Assembly (NCBI GenBank): GCA_946620035.1
Contig: CAMOMX010000002.1
Location: 1 to 64,000, forward strand
Reading direction: 5' to 3'
Source: CAG-791 sp003447895
Lineage (GTDB): Bacteria > Bacillota > Clostridia > Lachnospirales > Lachnospiraceae
Length of the DNA stretch: 64,000 nucleotides
A program made the position numbers and the translations under genes. Under the pieces are notes generated by a model, which was given only the letters and a program-made list of their open reading frames with translations, was not told the origin of the DNA and did not search any database. Below, piece by piece: positions 51,250 to 60,050 of the stretch (positions are counted from its first letter, which is position 1; each line of letters opens with the position of its first letter).

Positions 51250-52473
51250 TTACGCCTCCTTCTTTTCCACAGCGGTGATCGACGCGTCAAGAATGGCGAA
51301 CATCTCATCGATCTCTTTTTCGGTGATGACCAGAGGGGGCAGGATCCGGATGATATCCGAACCCGCGTTGATCAGGATCAGCCCGTGGTCCATCGCTTCC
51401 GCGATCACACCCTTTACAGGGCCCCTGCACACGATGCCCTGCATAAAGCCCCGTCCGCGTCTGAGGTCACAGAAATCGTGCTTACTGACAAGCTCATCCA
51501 GCTTCTTCTCCAGATAAGGCGCTGTCTTTTGGACGTGGTCGGTGATCCCGAGCGCTTCATACTGATCCAGCACTGCGTTTACAGCCGCGCAGGCCAGAGG
51601 GTTTCCGCCGTATGTGGTGCCGTGATCTCCCGCGGTGAGGGACCTGTCCGCGACCTTCTGCGTCATCATAAACGCGCCGACCGGAATGCCGCAGCCGAGT
51701 GCTTTGGCCGAAGTCATAAGATCCGGCCTGATCCCGAACTTCTGCCAGGCAAACATATAACCGGTGCGCCCCATGCCGCACTGCACTTCGTCAAAGATCA
51801 GAAGGATATCCCTCTTGTCGCAGAGATCTCTGACCGCCTTGAGGAACTCCTCCCCGGCCGGCACGATGCCGCCTTCTCCCTGCACCACTTCCATTATGAT
51901 CGCGCAGGTTTTCTCCGTCACCGCTTCCAGCACGCTGTCAAAGTCATTCATCTTCGCAAAGTGCGCCTCGCAGGGCATGGTGCCGAAGGCCTCCCTGTAG
52001 TGACTGTTTCCGGTCACGGAGAGTGCGCCGTAGGTGCGTCCGTGGAAGGAGTGCTCGAGCGCCACGACCTGGTGGTCACCGGCCCCGTCTCTCATGTAGC
52101 CGTATTTGATGGCCGCCTTGAGCGCGCCCTCGACCGCTTCCGCTCCGGAATTGCAGAAGAAGATCCTGTCCATTCCGCTGATCTTTTTGAGTCTGTGCGC
52201 GGCGGTGATGGCAGGCACATTGTAAAAGTAATTGGACGTGTGCAGTATTTTGCCGATCTGCTTCTCCAGCGCTTTGTTATAGTAGCTGTTGCTGTATCCG
52301 AGCGCGAAGACGCCGATCCCGGACATAAAATCCAGGTATTTTTTGCCCTCCGTGTCATAGAGGTACACGTCTTCGCCGTGGTCGAGCACGACCTGGTAGC
52401 GGTTGTAAGTGTGCAGAATGTCCTGCTCCGCCTGTTCGATCAACGCCTTCATCGTTCCTGTATTCTCGCTCAT
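51250..52473 (-). CDS. argD: Acetylornithine aminotransferase
   Basis: 407 residues, class III PLP aminotransferase converting N-acetylglutamate semialdehyde to acetylornithine. FFCNSGAEAVEGALKAA, FHGRTYGALSVTG, LIFDEVQCGMGRTG and SAKALGCGIPVGAF (Schiff-base Lys) are intact. It is the last gene of GNAT-argJ-argB-argD, 42 nt after argB. An ornithine aminotransferase is the main alternative but the operon context favours ArgD. Confidence 0.95.
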   Translation of the reverse strand: MSENTGTMKALIEQAEQDILHTYNRYQVVLDHGEDVYLYDTEGKKYLDFMSGIGVFALGYSNSYYNKALEKQIGKILHTSNYFYNVPAITAAHRLKKISGMDRIFFCNSGAEAVEGALKAAIKYGYMRDGAGDHQVVALEHSFHGRTYGALSVTGNSHYREAFGTMPCEAHFAKMNDFDSVLEAVTEKTCAIIMEVVQGEGGIVPAGEEFLKAVRDLCDKRDILLIFDEVQCGMGRTGYMFAWQKFGIRPDLMTSAKALGCGIPVGAFMMTQKVADRSLTAGDHGTTYGGNPLACAAVNAVLDQYEALGITDHVQKTAPYLEKKLDELVSKHDFCDLRRGRGFMQGIVCRGPVKGVIAEAMDHGLILINAGSDIIRILPPLVITEKEIDEMFAILDASITAVEKKEA

Positions 52474-52515
52474 CTCTCTCCCCTCGCGATCAGTTCATCC
52501 AATCGGTTCATCCAA

Positions 52516-53418
52516 TCAGTTCATATCCGTATCTGTCTTCAGATGGAACATCGTTCCGATTCCCTTCTCGGTAAAGAACTCCAGAAGCATGCTGTGCGGA
52601 ACTCTGCCGTCCAGTATATGGACCCTGTGCACGCCGCCCCGCACTGCCTCCGTGCAGTTTGTGAGCTTGGGCAGCATGCCGCCTCCGATGAGGCCGTCCT
52701 CGATCAGCTTCTCCGCTTCCGCGATGGTGATCCGCCCGATAAAGGAATCCGGGTCATTGATGTCCCTGTAGAGGCCGGCGATATCTGTCAGATACACCAG
52801 CTTGTCGGCCTTGACCGCTCTCGCGATCGCGCTGGCCGCTTCATCCGCGTTGATGTTGAATGTGTCAAAATTCTCATCCATGCCGATCGGCGCGACGATC
52901 GGAAGATAGTCGTTGTCCAAGAGGTCGTAGAGGATCTTGGGTTTTACGCCGCAGATCTCGCCGACAAATCCGATGTCCTGTCCGTCGGAATACTTCTTGT
53001 TGACTGTGAGAAGCCTTCCGTCCTTGCCGCTGATCCCGACAGCCTTGACGCCGAGTTCCTCCACAAGGCGCACCAGGTTCTTGTTGACTCTTCCCAGCAC
53101 CATCTCGGCGATCTCCATGGTCTCTTCATCTGTCACGCGAAGTCCGTTGATGAATTTGGCTTCCTTGCCGCTCTTTTTCACCCAGCTGCTGATCGCCTTG
53201 CCGCCTCCGTGCACGATGATGGGCTTAAAGCCTACCAGCTTTAAAAGCGTCACGTCCTTGATGACATTCCTCTGCAGCTCCTCGTTCTCCATGGCGCTTC
53301 CGCCGTATTTGATCACGACGATCTTTCGGTTGAATTTCTGGATATAGGGCAGCGCCTCGATCAGGACTGAAGCCTTGCGCTGCGCTTCGCTCTGTTCACG
53401 GTTCAAATAAGTTTCCAT
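52516..53418 (-). CDS. argB: Acetylglutamate kinase
   Basis: 300 residues. It phosphorylates N-acetylglutamate. The motifs VVIKYGGSAM, IIVHGGGKAI and NINADEAASAIARA are standard. An N-terminal helix of ~25 residues precedes the kinase fold, the mark of arginine-sensitive hexameric enzymes, so feedback inhibition by arginine is likely. AAGGAGG lies 10 nt before the ATG. Confidence 0.96.
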   Translation of the reverse strand: METYLNREQSEAQRKASVLIEALPYIQKFNRKIVVIKYGGSAMENEELQRNVIKDVTLLKLVGFKPIIVHGGGKAISSWVKKSGKEAKFINGLRVTDEETMEIAEMVLGRVNKNLVRLVEELGVKAVGISGKDGRLLTVNKKYSDGQDIGFVGEICGVKPKILYDLLDNDYLPIVAPIGMDENFDTFNINADEAASAIARAVKADKLVYLTDIAGLYRDINDPDSFIGRITIAEAEKLIEDGLIGGGMLPKLTNCTEAVRGGVHRVHILDGRVPHSMLLEFFTEKGIGTMFHLKTDTDMN

Positions 53419-53451
53419 ATTCCTTCTGCCTCCTTGATTCTGCTGCAGGTC

Positions 53452-54678
53452 TCAGCTTCTGTAGTCAGCATTGATACTTACATAGTCATAGGTGAGGTCG
53501 CAGCCCCAGGCCGTCGCCTCCGCATCTCCCATATGCATGTCCGCGAGGATCACGACTTTCTCGCCGGAAAGAAGCTCCGTAGCTTTCTCCTCACTGTAAT
53601 CCGCTGCGCTGCCGCCGGTGAAGATCAGCATTTTCTCCTCTCCCTCGCCAAAATACAGATCACAGTTCTCGGGATCAAACTGTACGCCCGAGTATCCCAG
53701 CGCGCACAGGACTCTCCCCCAGTTGGCGTCTTTTCCGAACACAGCTGCCTTCGTGAGGTTCGATGTGATCACGCTCTTTGCCAGAACTCTGGCATTTTCG
53801 AGGCTGTCCGCATGGATGACTCTCGTCTCGATGAGCTTTGTGCAGCCTTCCCCGTCTCCGGCCATCTTCATGGCGAGCTCTTTGCAGACAGCTCTGAGCG
53901 CCTCATAGACAGCGGCGTAGTCCTCGCTGTTTTCATCCTCGATCACGGCGTTTCCGGCAAGTCCGTTTGCAAGGACCAGCAGCGTGTCGTTCGTGGAGGT
54001 ATCTCCGTCGACGGAGATCATGTTGAAGGTCTCCTGCACGATCTCGCTGAGCGCTTTCTGAAGAAGGGACTTGCTGATTGCCGCGTCCGTCGTCACATAG
54101 GCCAGCATCGTGCACATGTTGGGATGGATCATTCCCGATCCCTTGGACATGCCGCCGATCACCGCTTTCTTTCCGCCGACTTCAAACTCATACGCGGTCT
54201 CCTTGTGCACGGTATCGGTCGTCATGATCGCCTTTGCAGCGGCTGTACCCGCTTCAAGGCCGGCACACTTGGACGCCGCCAGCATGCGGACGCCTTCCCG
54301 GATCCTGTCGATCGGAAGCTGGAAGCCGATCACGCCTGTCGAGCCCACCAGTACGGAATTTTCATCAATTCCGAGACATTTGGCCGCTTCCTGCGCCGTC
54401 TGTCTGCAGTACTCCATCCCTTCGCGTCCCGTGCAGGCATTCGCGATCCCGGAGTTTACGATCACGCAATGGGCCGGTGCGCCGCTGTAGACAAGGTCCC
54501 TGTCCCAGATTACAGGCGCTGCCTTTACGACGTTGGTGGTGAAGGTCCCCGCGCTCACACAGGTCGCTTCACTAAAGACCATCGCCATGTCGGTTCTTCC
54601 TTCATATTTAATATGCGCGGCTGCGGATGCCGCTTCGAATCCCTTTGCAGCCGTTACGCCGCCCTCGATCTTCTTCAT
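53452..54678 (-). CDS. argJ: Bifunctional ornithine acetyltransferase/N-acetylglutamate synthase
   Basis: 408 residues. It recycles the acetyl group from acetylornithine to glutamate. The autocleavage region reads KGSGMIHPNMCTMLAYVTTD; the scissile Thr is kept while the residue before it is Cys instead of the common Ala. NSGIANACTG and the C-terminal DLTYDYVSINADYRS are typical. The start overlaps the GNAT gene by ATGA. argC is not in the window. Confidence 0.95.
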   Translation of the reverse strand: MKKIEGGVTAAKGFEAASAAAHIKYEGRTDMAMVFSEATCVSAGTFTTNVVKAAPVIWDRDLVYSGAPAHCVIVNSGIANACTGREGMEYCRQTAQEAAKCLGIDENSVLVGSTGVIGFQLPIDRIREGVRMLAASKCAGLEAGTAAAKAIMTTDTVHKETAYEFEVGGKKAVIGGMSKGSGMIHPNMCTMLAYVTTDAAISKSLLQKALSEIVQETFNMISVDGDTSTNDTLLVLANGLAGNAVIEDENSEDYAAVYEALRAVCKELAMKMAGDGEGCTKLIETRVIHADSLENARVLAKSVITSNLTKAAVFGKDANWGRVLCALGYSGVQFDPENCDLYFGEGEEKMLIFTGGSAADYSEEKATELLSGEKVVILADMHMGDAEATAWGCDLTYDYVSINADYRS

Positions 54679-55151
54679 CCCATGTCCTCCGTCTCATTCT
54701 CGATAAATCTTGTTATGTTCGCTTCGTTGAGAACAAATTCATAATAATTGCAGTCCTGCCTGTATGTCCAGCCTATGTGTTTCCAGAAAGCGTTTCCCGC
54801 GTCATTTTTGGAAAACGCGATCAGGGCGATCTTGTTGATCTTCTGCTCCCTCAGCACGTTCATACAATATATGACCATCTTCGTTCCGATCCCCTGTCTT
54901 CTGCAGGACTTGGTCACGCACACATGATAAAAGCTCGCCTGCCTTCCGTCATGTCCGCAGAGGATCGCGCCGACGATCCTGTCTCCCTGACAGGCCACCA
55001 CGCTGGTCGTGGGATTTCTTTTTAAAAATCTCTCGATATCTTCTCTCGAGTCATCGATGCTCCGGATCCCGAAGCCCCGGATGCTGAGCCAAAGGCGGTG
55101 TACCTTGTCATAATCCTCCGGCACCATGGGACGAATCAATGTATTTTCCAT
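54675..55151 (-). CDS. GNAT family N-acetyltransferase in the arginine operon
   Basis: 158 residues. The acetyl-CoA loop is CRRQGIGTKMV after FYHVCVTKS, and ALIAFSKNDAGNAFWKHIGW is the C-terminal GNAT block. As first gene of GNAT-argJ-argB-argD, coupled to argJ, it could be an ArgA-type N-acetylglutamate synthase or act on another amine; the sequence alone does not settle it. Confidence 0.8.
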   Translation of the reverse strand: MENTLIRPMVPEDYDKVHRLWLSIRGFGIRSIDDSREDIERFLKRNPTTSVVACQGDRIVGAILCGHDGRQASFYHVCVTKSCRRQGIGTKMVIYCMNVLREQKINKIALIAFSKNDAGNAFWKHIGWTYRQDCNYYEFVLNEANITRFIENETEDMG

Positions 55152-55275
55152 TTCACCCCTCAGTTTTTGCGCTGTTTATGAACCGCTGTATATAATATCA
55201 CACTTTTTCATTAAATAAAGAAGAAATTTGCAATTCAATATTTTGGTTCTTATTCATTGTATGCATCTTTTATGC

Positions 55276-55304
55276 ATTATAATCGGATTATATGCACATT
55301 GCAA
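55276..55304 (-). promoter_or_regulatory. Promoter of the GNAT-argJBD operon
   Basis: Minus-strand TTGCAA (55299-55304), 17 nt, perfect TATAAT (55276-55281). It lies within a near-palindrome of TGCA/TATAATC motifs (55273-55296). A second possible -10 (TATTAT with TGA) lies nearer the gene. Confidence 0.6.
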
Positions 55305-55322
55305 TGTATATTTTGCAATTAA

Positions 55323-55340
55323 TATTAATTTATATTCATA
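55323..55340. promoter_or_regulatory. Candidate ARG box
   Basis: On the minus strand TATGAATATAAATTAATA, matching 13 of 18 positions of the Bacillus AhrC/ArgR consensus as I recall it. It lies between the divergent promoters, 7 nt before the argG -35. Confidence 0.45.
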
Positions 55341-55347
55341 ATTACTC

Positions 55348-55376
55348 TTGCATTTCACACAATGCTGATGTATAGT
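55348..55376 (+). promoter_or_regulatory. Promoter of argG
   Basis: TTGCAT (55348-55353), 17 nt, TATAGT (55371-55376), 66 nt before the argG start. Confidence 0.65.
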
Positions 55377-55442
55377 ACTGCATTGTAAGAACTGCTTACA
55401 GCAAAAAAATAAAATTGATGATAGAAAACGGAGGAACAACAA

Positions 55443-56678
55443 ATGTCCGAACAGAAAGAAAAAGTAATCCTTGCCTACAGCGGCGGGCTTGACACCACAG
55501 CGATCATTCCGTGGCTCAAAGAGAACTATAACTTCGACGTAATCTGCGTCTGCATCGACTGCGGCCAGGAAGAAGAACTCGATCACCTCGAAGAGAGAGC
55601 GAAATACTGCGGCGCCTCCAAACTCTATATTCTGGATGTCAATGACGAATTCGCGGAGGAATACATCGTTCCCTGTGTTCAGGCACACGCCGTTTACGAG
55701 AACAAGTATCTTCTGGGCACCTCCATGGCCCGCCCTCTGATTGCCAAGAAGCTCGTCGAGATCGCCCGCAAGGAAGGCGCGACAACGATCTGCCACGGCG
55801 CGACCGGAAAAGGAAATGACCAGATCCGTTTCGAGCTCGGAATCAAGGCCCTTGCGCCCGACCTTCGGATCATCGCGGCATGGCGAAGCGACAAGTGGAA
55901 TATGGACTCCCGTGAGTCCGAGATCGCCTTCTGCAAGGCGCACGGAATCGACCTTCCCTTCTCCGCTGACAGCAGCTACAGCCGTGACCGCAACCTCTGG
56001 CACATCAGCCACGAGGGACTTGAGCTCGAGGATCCTTCCCTGATGCCCAACTACGACCATCTTCTGGTCCTGAGCAAGACTCCCATGAAGGCCCCCGATG
56101 AGATCACCTATGTGACCATGACCTTCGAGCAGGGCGTTCCCAAGAGCATCAACGGCGAAGAGATGAAAGTTGCCGACATCATCCGTAAGCTCAACAAGCT
56201 GGGCGGCGAGAACGGAATCGGCATCATCGATATCGTCGAGAACCGCGTAGTCGGCATGAAGTCCCGCGGCGTCTATGAGACCCCCGGCGGAACCATCCTG
56301 ATGGAAGCCCACCAGCAGCTCGAAGAGCTGGTGCTCGACCGCAAGACTTATGAAGTCAAGGACGAGATCGGCCACAAGTTCGCAAGCCTCGTCTACGAGG
56401 GCAAGTGGTTCTCTCCTCTTCGCGAGGCGGAGCAGGCCTTCATCGAGTCCACACAGAAATATGTGACGGGCGAAGTGAAGTTCGGCCTCTACAAGGGCAA
56501 CATCATTAAGGCCGGGACCACTTCTCCCTACAGCCTCTACAATGAGAGCCTTGCCTCCTTCACGACCGGTGATCTCTATGACCACCATGACGCAGAGGGC
56601 TTCATCAACCTCTTCGGTCTTCCCGAGAAGGTGCGCGCGATGAAGATGCAGGCAGCCGGCGTTCTCACCAAGGACTGA
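55443..56678 (+). CDS. argG: Argininosuccinate synthase
   Basis: 411 residues. It condenses citrulline and aspartate using ATP. The P-loop LAYSGGLDTTAIIPWL, GATGKGNDQIRFE and the IADIIRKLN-like tail region are typical. GGAGG lies 8 nt before the ATG. argH does not follow, so it is encoded elsewhere. It faces the argJBD operon across a 291-nt AT-rich control region and ends at a strong terminator. Confidence 0.97.
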   Translation: MSEQKEKVILAYSGGLDTTAIIPWLKENYNFDVICVCIDCGQEEELDHLEERAKYCGASKLYILDVNDEFAEEYIVPCVQAHAVYENKYLLGTSMARPLIAKKLVEIARKEGATTICHGATGKGNDQIRFELGIKALAPDLRIIAAWRSDKWNMDSRESEIAFCKAHGIDLPFSADSSYSRDRNLWHISHEGLELEDPSLMPNYDHLLVLSKTPMKAPDEITYVTMTFEQGVPKSINGEEMKVADIIRKLNKLGGENGIGIIDIVENRVVGMKSRGVYETPGGTILMEAHQQLEELVLDRKTYEVKDEIGHKFASLVYEGKWFSPLREAEQAFIESTQKYVTGEVKFGLYKGNIIKAGTTSPYSLYNESLASFTTGDLYDHHDAEGFINLFGLPEKVRAMKMQAAGVLTKD

Positions 56679-56744
56679 TCGGTCCTTCTGCCGGGGACTC
56701 ATCCCCTGCACACAATCTTTTGCATAAGAGATCCTGATTTTTGT

Positions 56745-56780
56745 AAACCGGTGTTCCCGATTGGGGACACCGGTTTTTTT
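56745..56780 (+). terminator. Terminator of argG
   Basis: Stem ACCGGTGTTCCC/GGGGACACCGGT followed by T7, 67 nt after the stop. Confidence 0.9.
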
Positions 56781-56841
56781 CTCCGGTACGCAAACGCTTC
56801 CATTCAGGAAACTTCCAAAACCCGCTGCGCCGAAAAATCCC

Positions 56842-56870
56842 TTGCATGTATATTGCCGAACCTATACAAT
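56842..56870 (+). promoter_or_regulatory. Promoter of the DUF1294/DUF5721 genes
   Basis: TTGCAT (56842-56847), 17 nt, TACAAT (56865-56870), 31 nt before the DUF1294 start. Confidence 0.65.
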
Positions 56871-56901
56871 AGACATCAGGAATTTTGGAAAGGAGGCTTT
56901 C

Positions 56902-57195
56902 ATGAATACAAGAACAATGCTGATTCTCTATTTTCTGCTCATGAACCTGCTCGGCCTTTCCGCAATGGTCATCGATAAAATACTTGCTATGGAGCGCCGA
57001 TTCCGTATTCCGGAGTCCGTGCTCTTTATTCTTGCCATTTTAGGCGGCTCAATCGGTTCTATAGCCGGTATGATCATTTTCCGAAACAAGAACCGGAAGT
57101 TCAAATTCCGCTACGGCCTTCCGCTGATCCTGATCGTGCAGATCGCCGCATGGCTCGCCCTTCACATCGGTACATCCAAGATCATTTACCTGTAG
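56902..57195 (+). CDS. DUF1294 family membrane protein
   Basis: 97 residues, three hydrophobic helices. MNLLGLSAMVIDK, the basic RRFRIPESVL and ILGGSIGSIAGMIIFRNKNRK follow the DUF1294 pattern (D-K, RIPE, GG-G-GM, R-K). Function unknown. The start at 56902 has AAAGGAGG 5 nt upstream; an earlier in-frame ATG at 56761 lies inside the argG terminator and is not used. Confidence 0.85.
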   Translation: MNTRTMLILYFLLMNLLGLSAMVIDKILAMERRFRIPESVLFILAILGGSIGSIAGMIIFRNKNRKFKFRYGLPLILIVQIAAWLALHIGTSKIIYL

Positions 57196-57242
57196 CAGAC
57201 TTTTCTATTGATGGACCGAACACAGTCACACAGGAGGCGGCA

Positions 57243-57749
57243 ATGAGAGCGTTTAAGATCACCAAGACAGGAAATTTCATGACGAAGCTTCTTTCCGGCA
57301 GTACGTTTGACTCGTTTCTGCTGGAGGAGGCTTCTGTTAATATGCAGGTCAGCTGGCATCTGGACGGCAGGATCAACCGGAATTTCTACTCTTCTAAGGA
57401 GTGGGAGGACGCGTCTCTCCATCCCTATCCCTTAGTACAGTGGGGCGAAGTCCGCGCCTATGTGCGGGAGCTGATCCGGGGCAAAAAAGCGCCTGCATCG
57501 CTCTCCATCATCCTACAGGCAAGACCTGAGACCGTGTTCAGTATTTTGACAGAGGCAGGGTATCCGCTTCTTGCGGATGCGGTCGGCGGCATGGCGATCA
57601 ACATCCGCTATGACGGGTCCGAAGTCACTCTGATCTCCGCCATCTCCCTAAAGAGCTTTACGCTGGACCGGAACGCGGACCGGATCTGGGATGACACGAT
57701 CGAGAAATACCTGTCCCGCATAGAGGCGGCCTTTGAAGTGGCAACGTAA
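57243..57749 (+). CDS. DUF5721 family protein
   Basis: 168 residues, soluble. The N-terminus AFKITKTGNFMTKLLSGSTF then FDSFLLEEA, and the later HLDGRINRNFYSSKEW block, match DUF5721, a family seen mainly in Lachnospiraceae; function unknown. AGGAGG lies 5 nt before the ATG at 57243. It probably shares a transcript with the DUF1294 gene 47 nt upstream and may run into pyrB 104 nt downstream. Confidence 0.8.
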   Translation: MRAFKITKTGNFMTKLLSGSTFDSFLLEEASVNMQVSWHLDGRINRNFYSSKEWEDASLHPYPLVQWGEVRAYVRELIRGKKAPASLSIILQARPETVFSILTEAGYPLLADAVGGMAINIRYDGSEVTLISAISLKSFTLDRNADRIWDDTIEKYLSRIEAAFEVAT

Positions 57750-57853
57750 AGTCCGGGCAAATTGTTCAAACGACGAAAAACCGAAACCGAAAAGATCCGG
57801 GAAGCAGGATCTCACACCACAGAAACTCTCTGACAGCAACAGAAAGGAGTATT

Positions 57854-58771
57854 ATGCGACATTGTCTTTCACCACTGGATTTCACCACGCAGGAACTTGA
57901 TCAGCTCTTTGATCTCGCTGCAGATATCGAGAAGAATCCCGGCAAATACGCGCACGCCTGTGACGGACGAAAGATTGCCACACTCTTCTATGAGCCCAGT
58001 ACCCGAACAAGACTCAGCTTTGAGGCGGCCATGATGAATCTCGGCGGAAAGGCCCTCGGATTTGCCGGTGCCTCCCAGTCCTCCGCGGCCAAGGGCGAGA
58101 GCGTTGCCGACACGATCCGTGTCGTCTCCTGCTTTGCCGATATAGCGGCAATCCGCCACAACAAGGAGGGCGCCGCGCTCGTGGCCTCCCAGTTTTCCGA
58201 GATTCCGGTCATCAACGCCGGGGACGGCGGACATGAGCACCCCACACAGACGCTGCTCGACATGATGACGATCCGCCAGCTCAAGGGAAGGCTCAACCAC
58301 TTCACGATCGGCATCTGCGGCGACCTCAAATTCGGAAGGACCGTGCACTCCCTGGTCAAGACCCTGGCCCGCTACGATGACATTCATTTCGTGTTCATCT
58401 CCCCGCCGGAGCTTCGGGTGCCCGATTATATCACGGATCTTCTGGAACAGAAGGGCTACACCTACGAGGAGTGCATCAAGTTGGAGGATGTGATCACAAA
58501 GCTCGATCTTCTCTATATGACGCGCGTACAAAGAGAGCGCTTCTTCAACGAAGAGGACTACATCCGCCTGAAAGATTTCTATGTTTTGAACAAGAAACTG
58601 ATGCGACGCGCCAAAAACGACATGTATGTTCTTCACCCCCTTCCCCGCGTCAACGAGATCTCCGTAGAGATTGACAAGGATCCCAGAGCCGCCTACTTCA
58701 AGCAGGTGCAGTATGGCGTGTATGTGCGCATGGCCCTGATCCTGACGCTCCTTGACATTCACGTCGACTGA
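57854..58771 (+). CDS. pyrB: Aspartate carbamoyltransferase catalytic subunit
   Basis: 305 residues. First committed step of pyrimidine synthesis. The carbamoyl-phosphate motif YEPSTRTRLSFEAAM and EHPTQTLLDMMTI are intact, and HPLPRVNEI is in the aspartate domain. AAAGGAG lies just upstream. It is followed by pyrI, giving the regulated dodecameric enzyme type. No PyrR-type attenuator is apparent before it. Confidence 0.97.
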   Translation: MRHCLSPLDFTTQELDQLFDLAADIEKNPGKYAHACDGRKIATLFYEPSTRTRLSFEAAMMNLGGKALGFAGASQSSAAKGESVADTIRVVSCFADIAAIRHNKEGAALVASQFSEIPVINAGDGGHEHPTQTLLDMMTIRQLKGRLNHFTIGICGDLKFGRTVHSLVKTLARYDDIHFVFISPPELRVPDYITDLLEQKGYTYEECIKLEDVITKLDLLYMTRVQRERFFNEEDYIRLKDFYVLNKKLMRRAKNDMYVLHPLPRVNEISVEIDKDPRAAYFKQVQYGVYVRMALILTLLDIHVD

Positions 58772-58804
58772 TGGCACACAAAAATTGTTAGGAGGTGAAG
58801 CCAT

Positions 58805-59254
58805 ATGTTAAATGTAGGAAAAATCGAAGAAGGGATCGTTCTTGACCACATAGAGGCCGGAAAAGCCATGCTGCTCTACCACTATCTTCATCTGGACAAG
58901 GAGGATTTCCAGGTAGCGATCATTAAGAACGCGCGAAGCAATGAGCTGGGCCGAAAAGACATCCTCAAAGTGGAGTGCAACCCGGATTCCCTGAACATCG
59001 ACGCGGTCGCCTTTATCGATCCCGAGATCACCGTCAATGTGATCAAGGGCGGCGAGATCGTCGAGAAGAAAAAGATGACACCGCCCAAGGAGATCAAGGG
59101 CGTTCTCAAATGCCACAATCCCCGCTGCATCTCCTCTGTGGAGCAGGAGCTTCCCCATATTTTCTATCTGGCGGATTCAAGGCGCAAGGTCTACCGCTGC
59201 AGATACTGCGAGGAGAAGTATTCCGAGGGAGAGCGCGAGAAATGGTTCCGCTAG
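58805..59254 (+). CDS. pyrI: Aspartate carbamoyltransferase regulatory subunit
   Basis: 149 residues. It binds CTP/ATP and links catalytic trimers. The zinc site CHNPRCISSVEQE and YRCRYCEEKY (CX4C, CX2C) is complete, and GKIEEGIVLDHIEAGKA is the allosteric N-terminus. AGGAGGTG lies 8-9 nt upstream of the ATG. It follows pyrB by 33 nt and ends at a bidirectional terminator. Confidence 0.97.
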   Translation: MLNVGKIEEGIVLDHIEAGKAMLLYHYLHLDKEDFQVAIIKNARSNELGRKDILKVECNPDSLNIDAVAFIDPEITVNVIKGGEIVEKKKMTPPKEIKGVLKCHNPRCISSVEQELPHIFYLADSRRKVYRCRYCEEKYSEGEREKWFR

Positions 59255-59290
59255 AGACCAATCCCCAGGTCGATTGACAGACTTCTCAAG

Positions 59291-59332
59291 AAAAAAACTT
59301 CGCAGCAGCTATCACTGCATGCGAAGTTTTTT
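59291..59332. terminator. Bidirectional terminator overlapping the maf 3' end
   Basis: 13-bp stem AAAAAACTTCGCA/TGCGAAGTTTTTT between convergent pyrI and maf. The right arm lies within the last codons of maf, so both genes share it. Confidence 0.9.
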
Positions 59333-59911
59333 CATTTCCTGATAGAGGCGCGAGATCGGAAGTCCCACCACGTTATAGTAGCATCCGCGGATCGCCCTGA
59401 TATAGATCCCAAAGCTTCCCTGTATGCCGTAGGCGCCCGCTTTATCGTACGGCTCTTCCGTGCTGATATACGCTTCCACTTCCTCCGGCGTCATTTCACA
59501 GACATCCACATCCGTACACTCGTGGAATGTTCTCGTGCGAAGGCTCCCGTCCGGGTCCCTGACGATCAGGGTGACGCCGGTGTACACCTGGTGCACATTT
59601 CCCTGAAGCTCTGTGATCATCCTGCGGGCATCCTCGCGGTCGGAGGGCTTTCCCAGGATCTTGTGGTCCGCTGCCACGACTGTGTCCGCGCCGATCACCA
59701 CTCGAAAATCTTTGGCGGCTTCACGGCCGCTCAGAATCCTCTCTGCCACTTCCTGTGCCTTCTGAAGCGACAATTCCTCCACCACCTCTGCCGGATGCAC
59801 TTTCGTGATGATCTCTTCCCCCTTCGAGGGAATCACATCAAACACATAGCCCGCCTGACTTAACAGCTCTCTCCTTCTTGGAGACGCGGAGGCCAAAATA
59901 ATTTCGGACAT
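59312..59911 (-). CDS. maf: Maf family nucleotide pyrophosphatase
   Basis: 199 residues. LASASPRRRELLSQAG is the signature, with GADTVVAADHKILGKP downstream and TEEPYDKAGAYGIQG, the conserved EPxDKAGAYGIQ block. It hydrolyses non-canonical or pyrimidine nucleoside triphosphates. GAGGTA lies 9-10 nt before the ATG. It is monocistronic, between the shared terminator and palindromic element copy B. Confidence 0.95.
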   Translation of the reverse strand: MSEIILASASPRRRELLSQAGYVFDVIPSKGEEIITKVHPAEVVEELSLQKAQEVAERILSGREAAKDFRVVIGADTVVAADHKILGKPSDREDARRMITELQGNVHQVYTGVTLIVRDPDGSLRTRTFHECTDVDVCEMTPEEVEAYISTEEPYDKAGAYGIQGSFGIYIRAIRGCYYNVVGLPISRLYQEMKKLRMQ

Positions 59912-59976
59912 AACACTTTACCTCGTTGTTCTGATTTTCCGAACTAAAGTGTAATCCATTTAATAAAAAGTTTATA

Positions 59977-60038
59977 GTGCCAGGCACCATAAAATTTCTA
60001 TAAACTTCAGTTTATAAAATGTTTATGGTGCCTGGCAC
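59977..60038. repeat. 62-nt palindromic element, copy B
   Basis: Perfect 17-bp outer arms GTGCCAGGCACCATAAA (59977-59993) and its complement (60022-60038), plus inner TATAAAC/GTTTATA with a 4-nt loop. Same length and layout as copy A at 9965 and about 52 of 62 bases identical by eye. It lies 12 nt after the hsp20 stop codon. Confidence 0.85.
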
Positions 60039-60050
60039 CCGCTAAGTCAT

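Noticed and set aside
57750..57853. PyrR-type attenuator before pyrB
   Set aside because: The 104-nt gap has no terminator/antiterminator pair and no PyrR-binding consensus that I can recognise.
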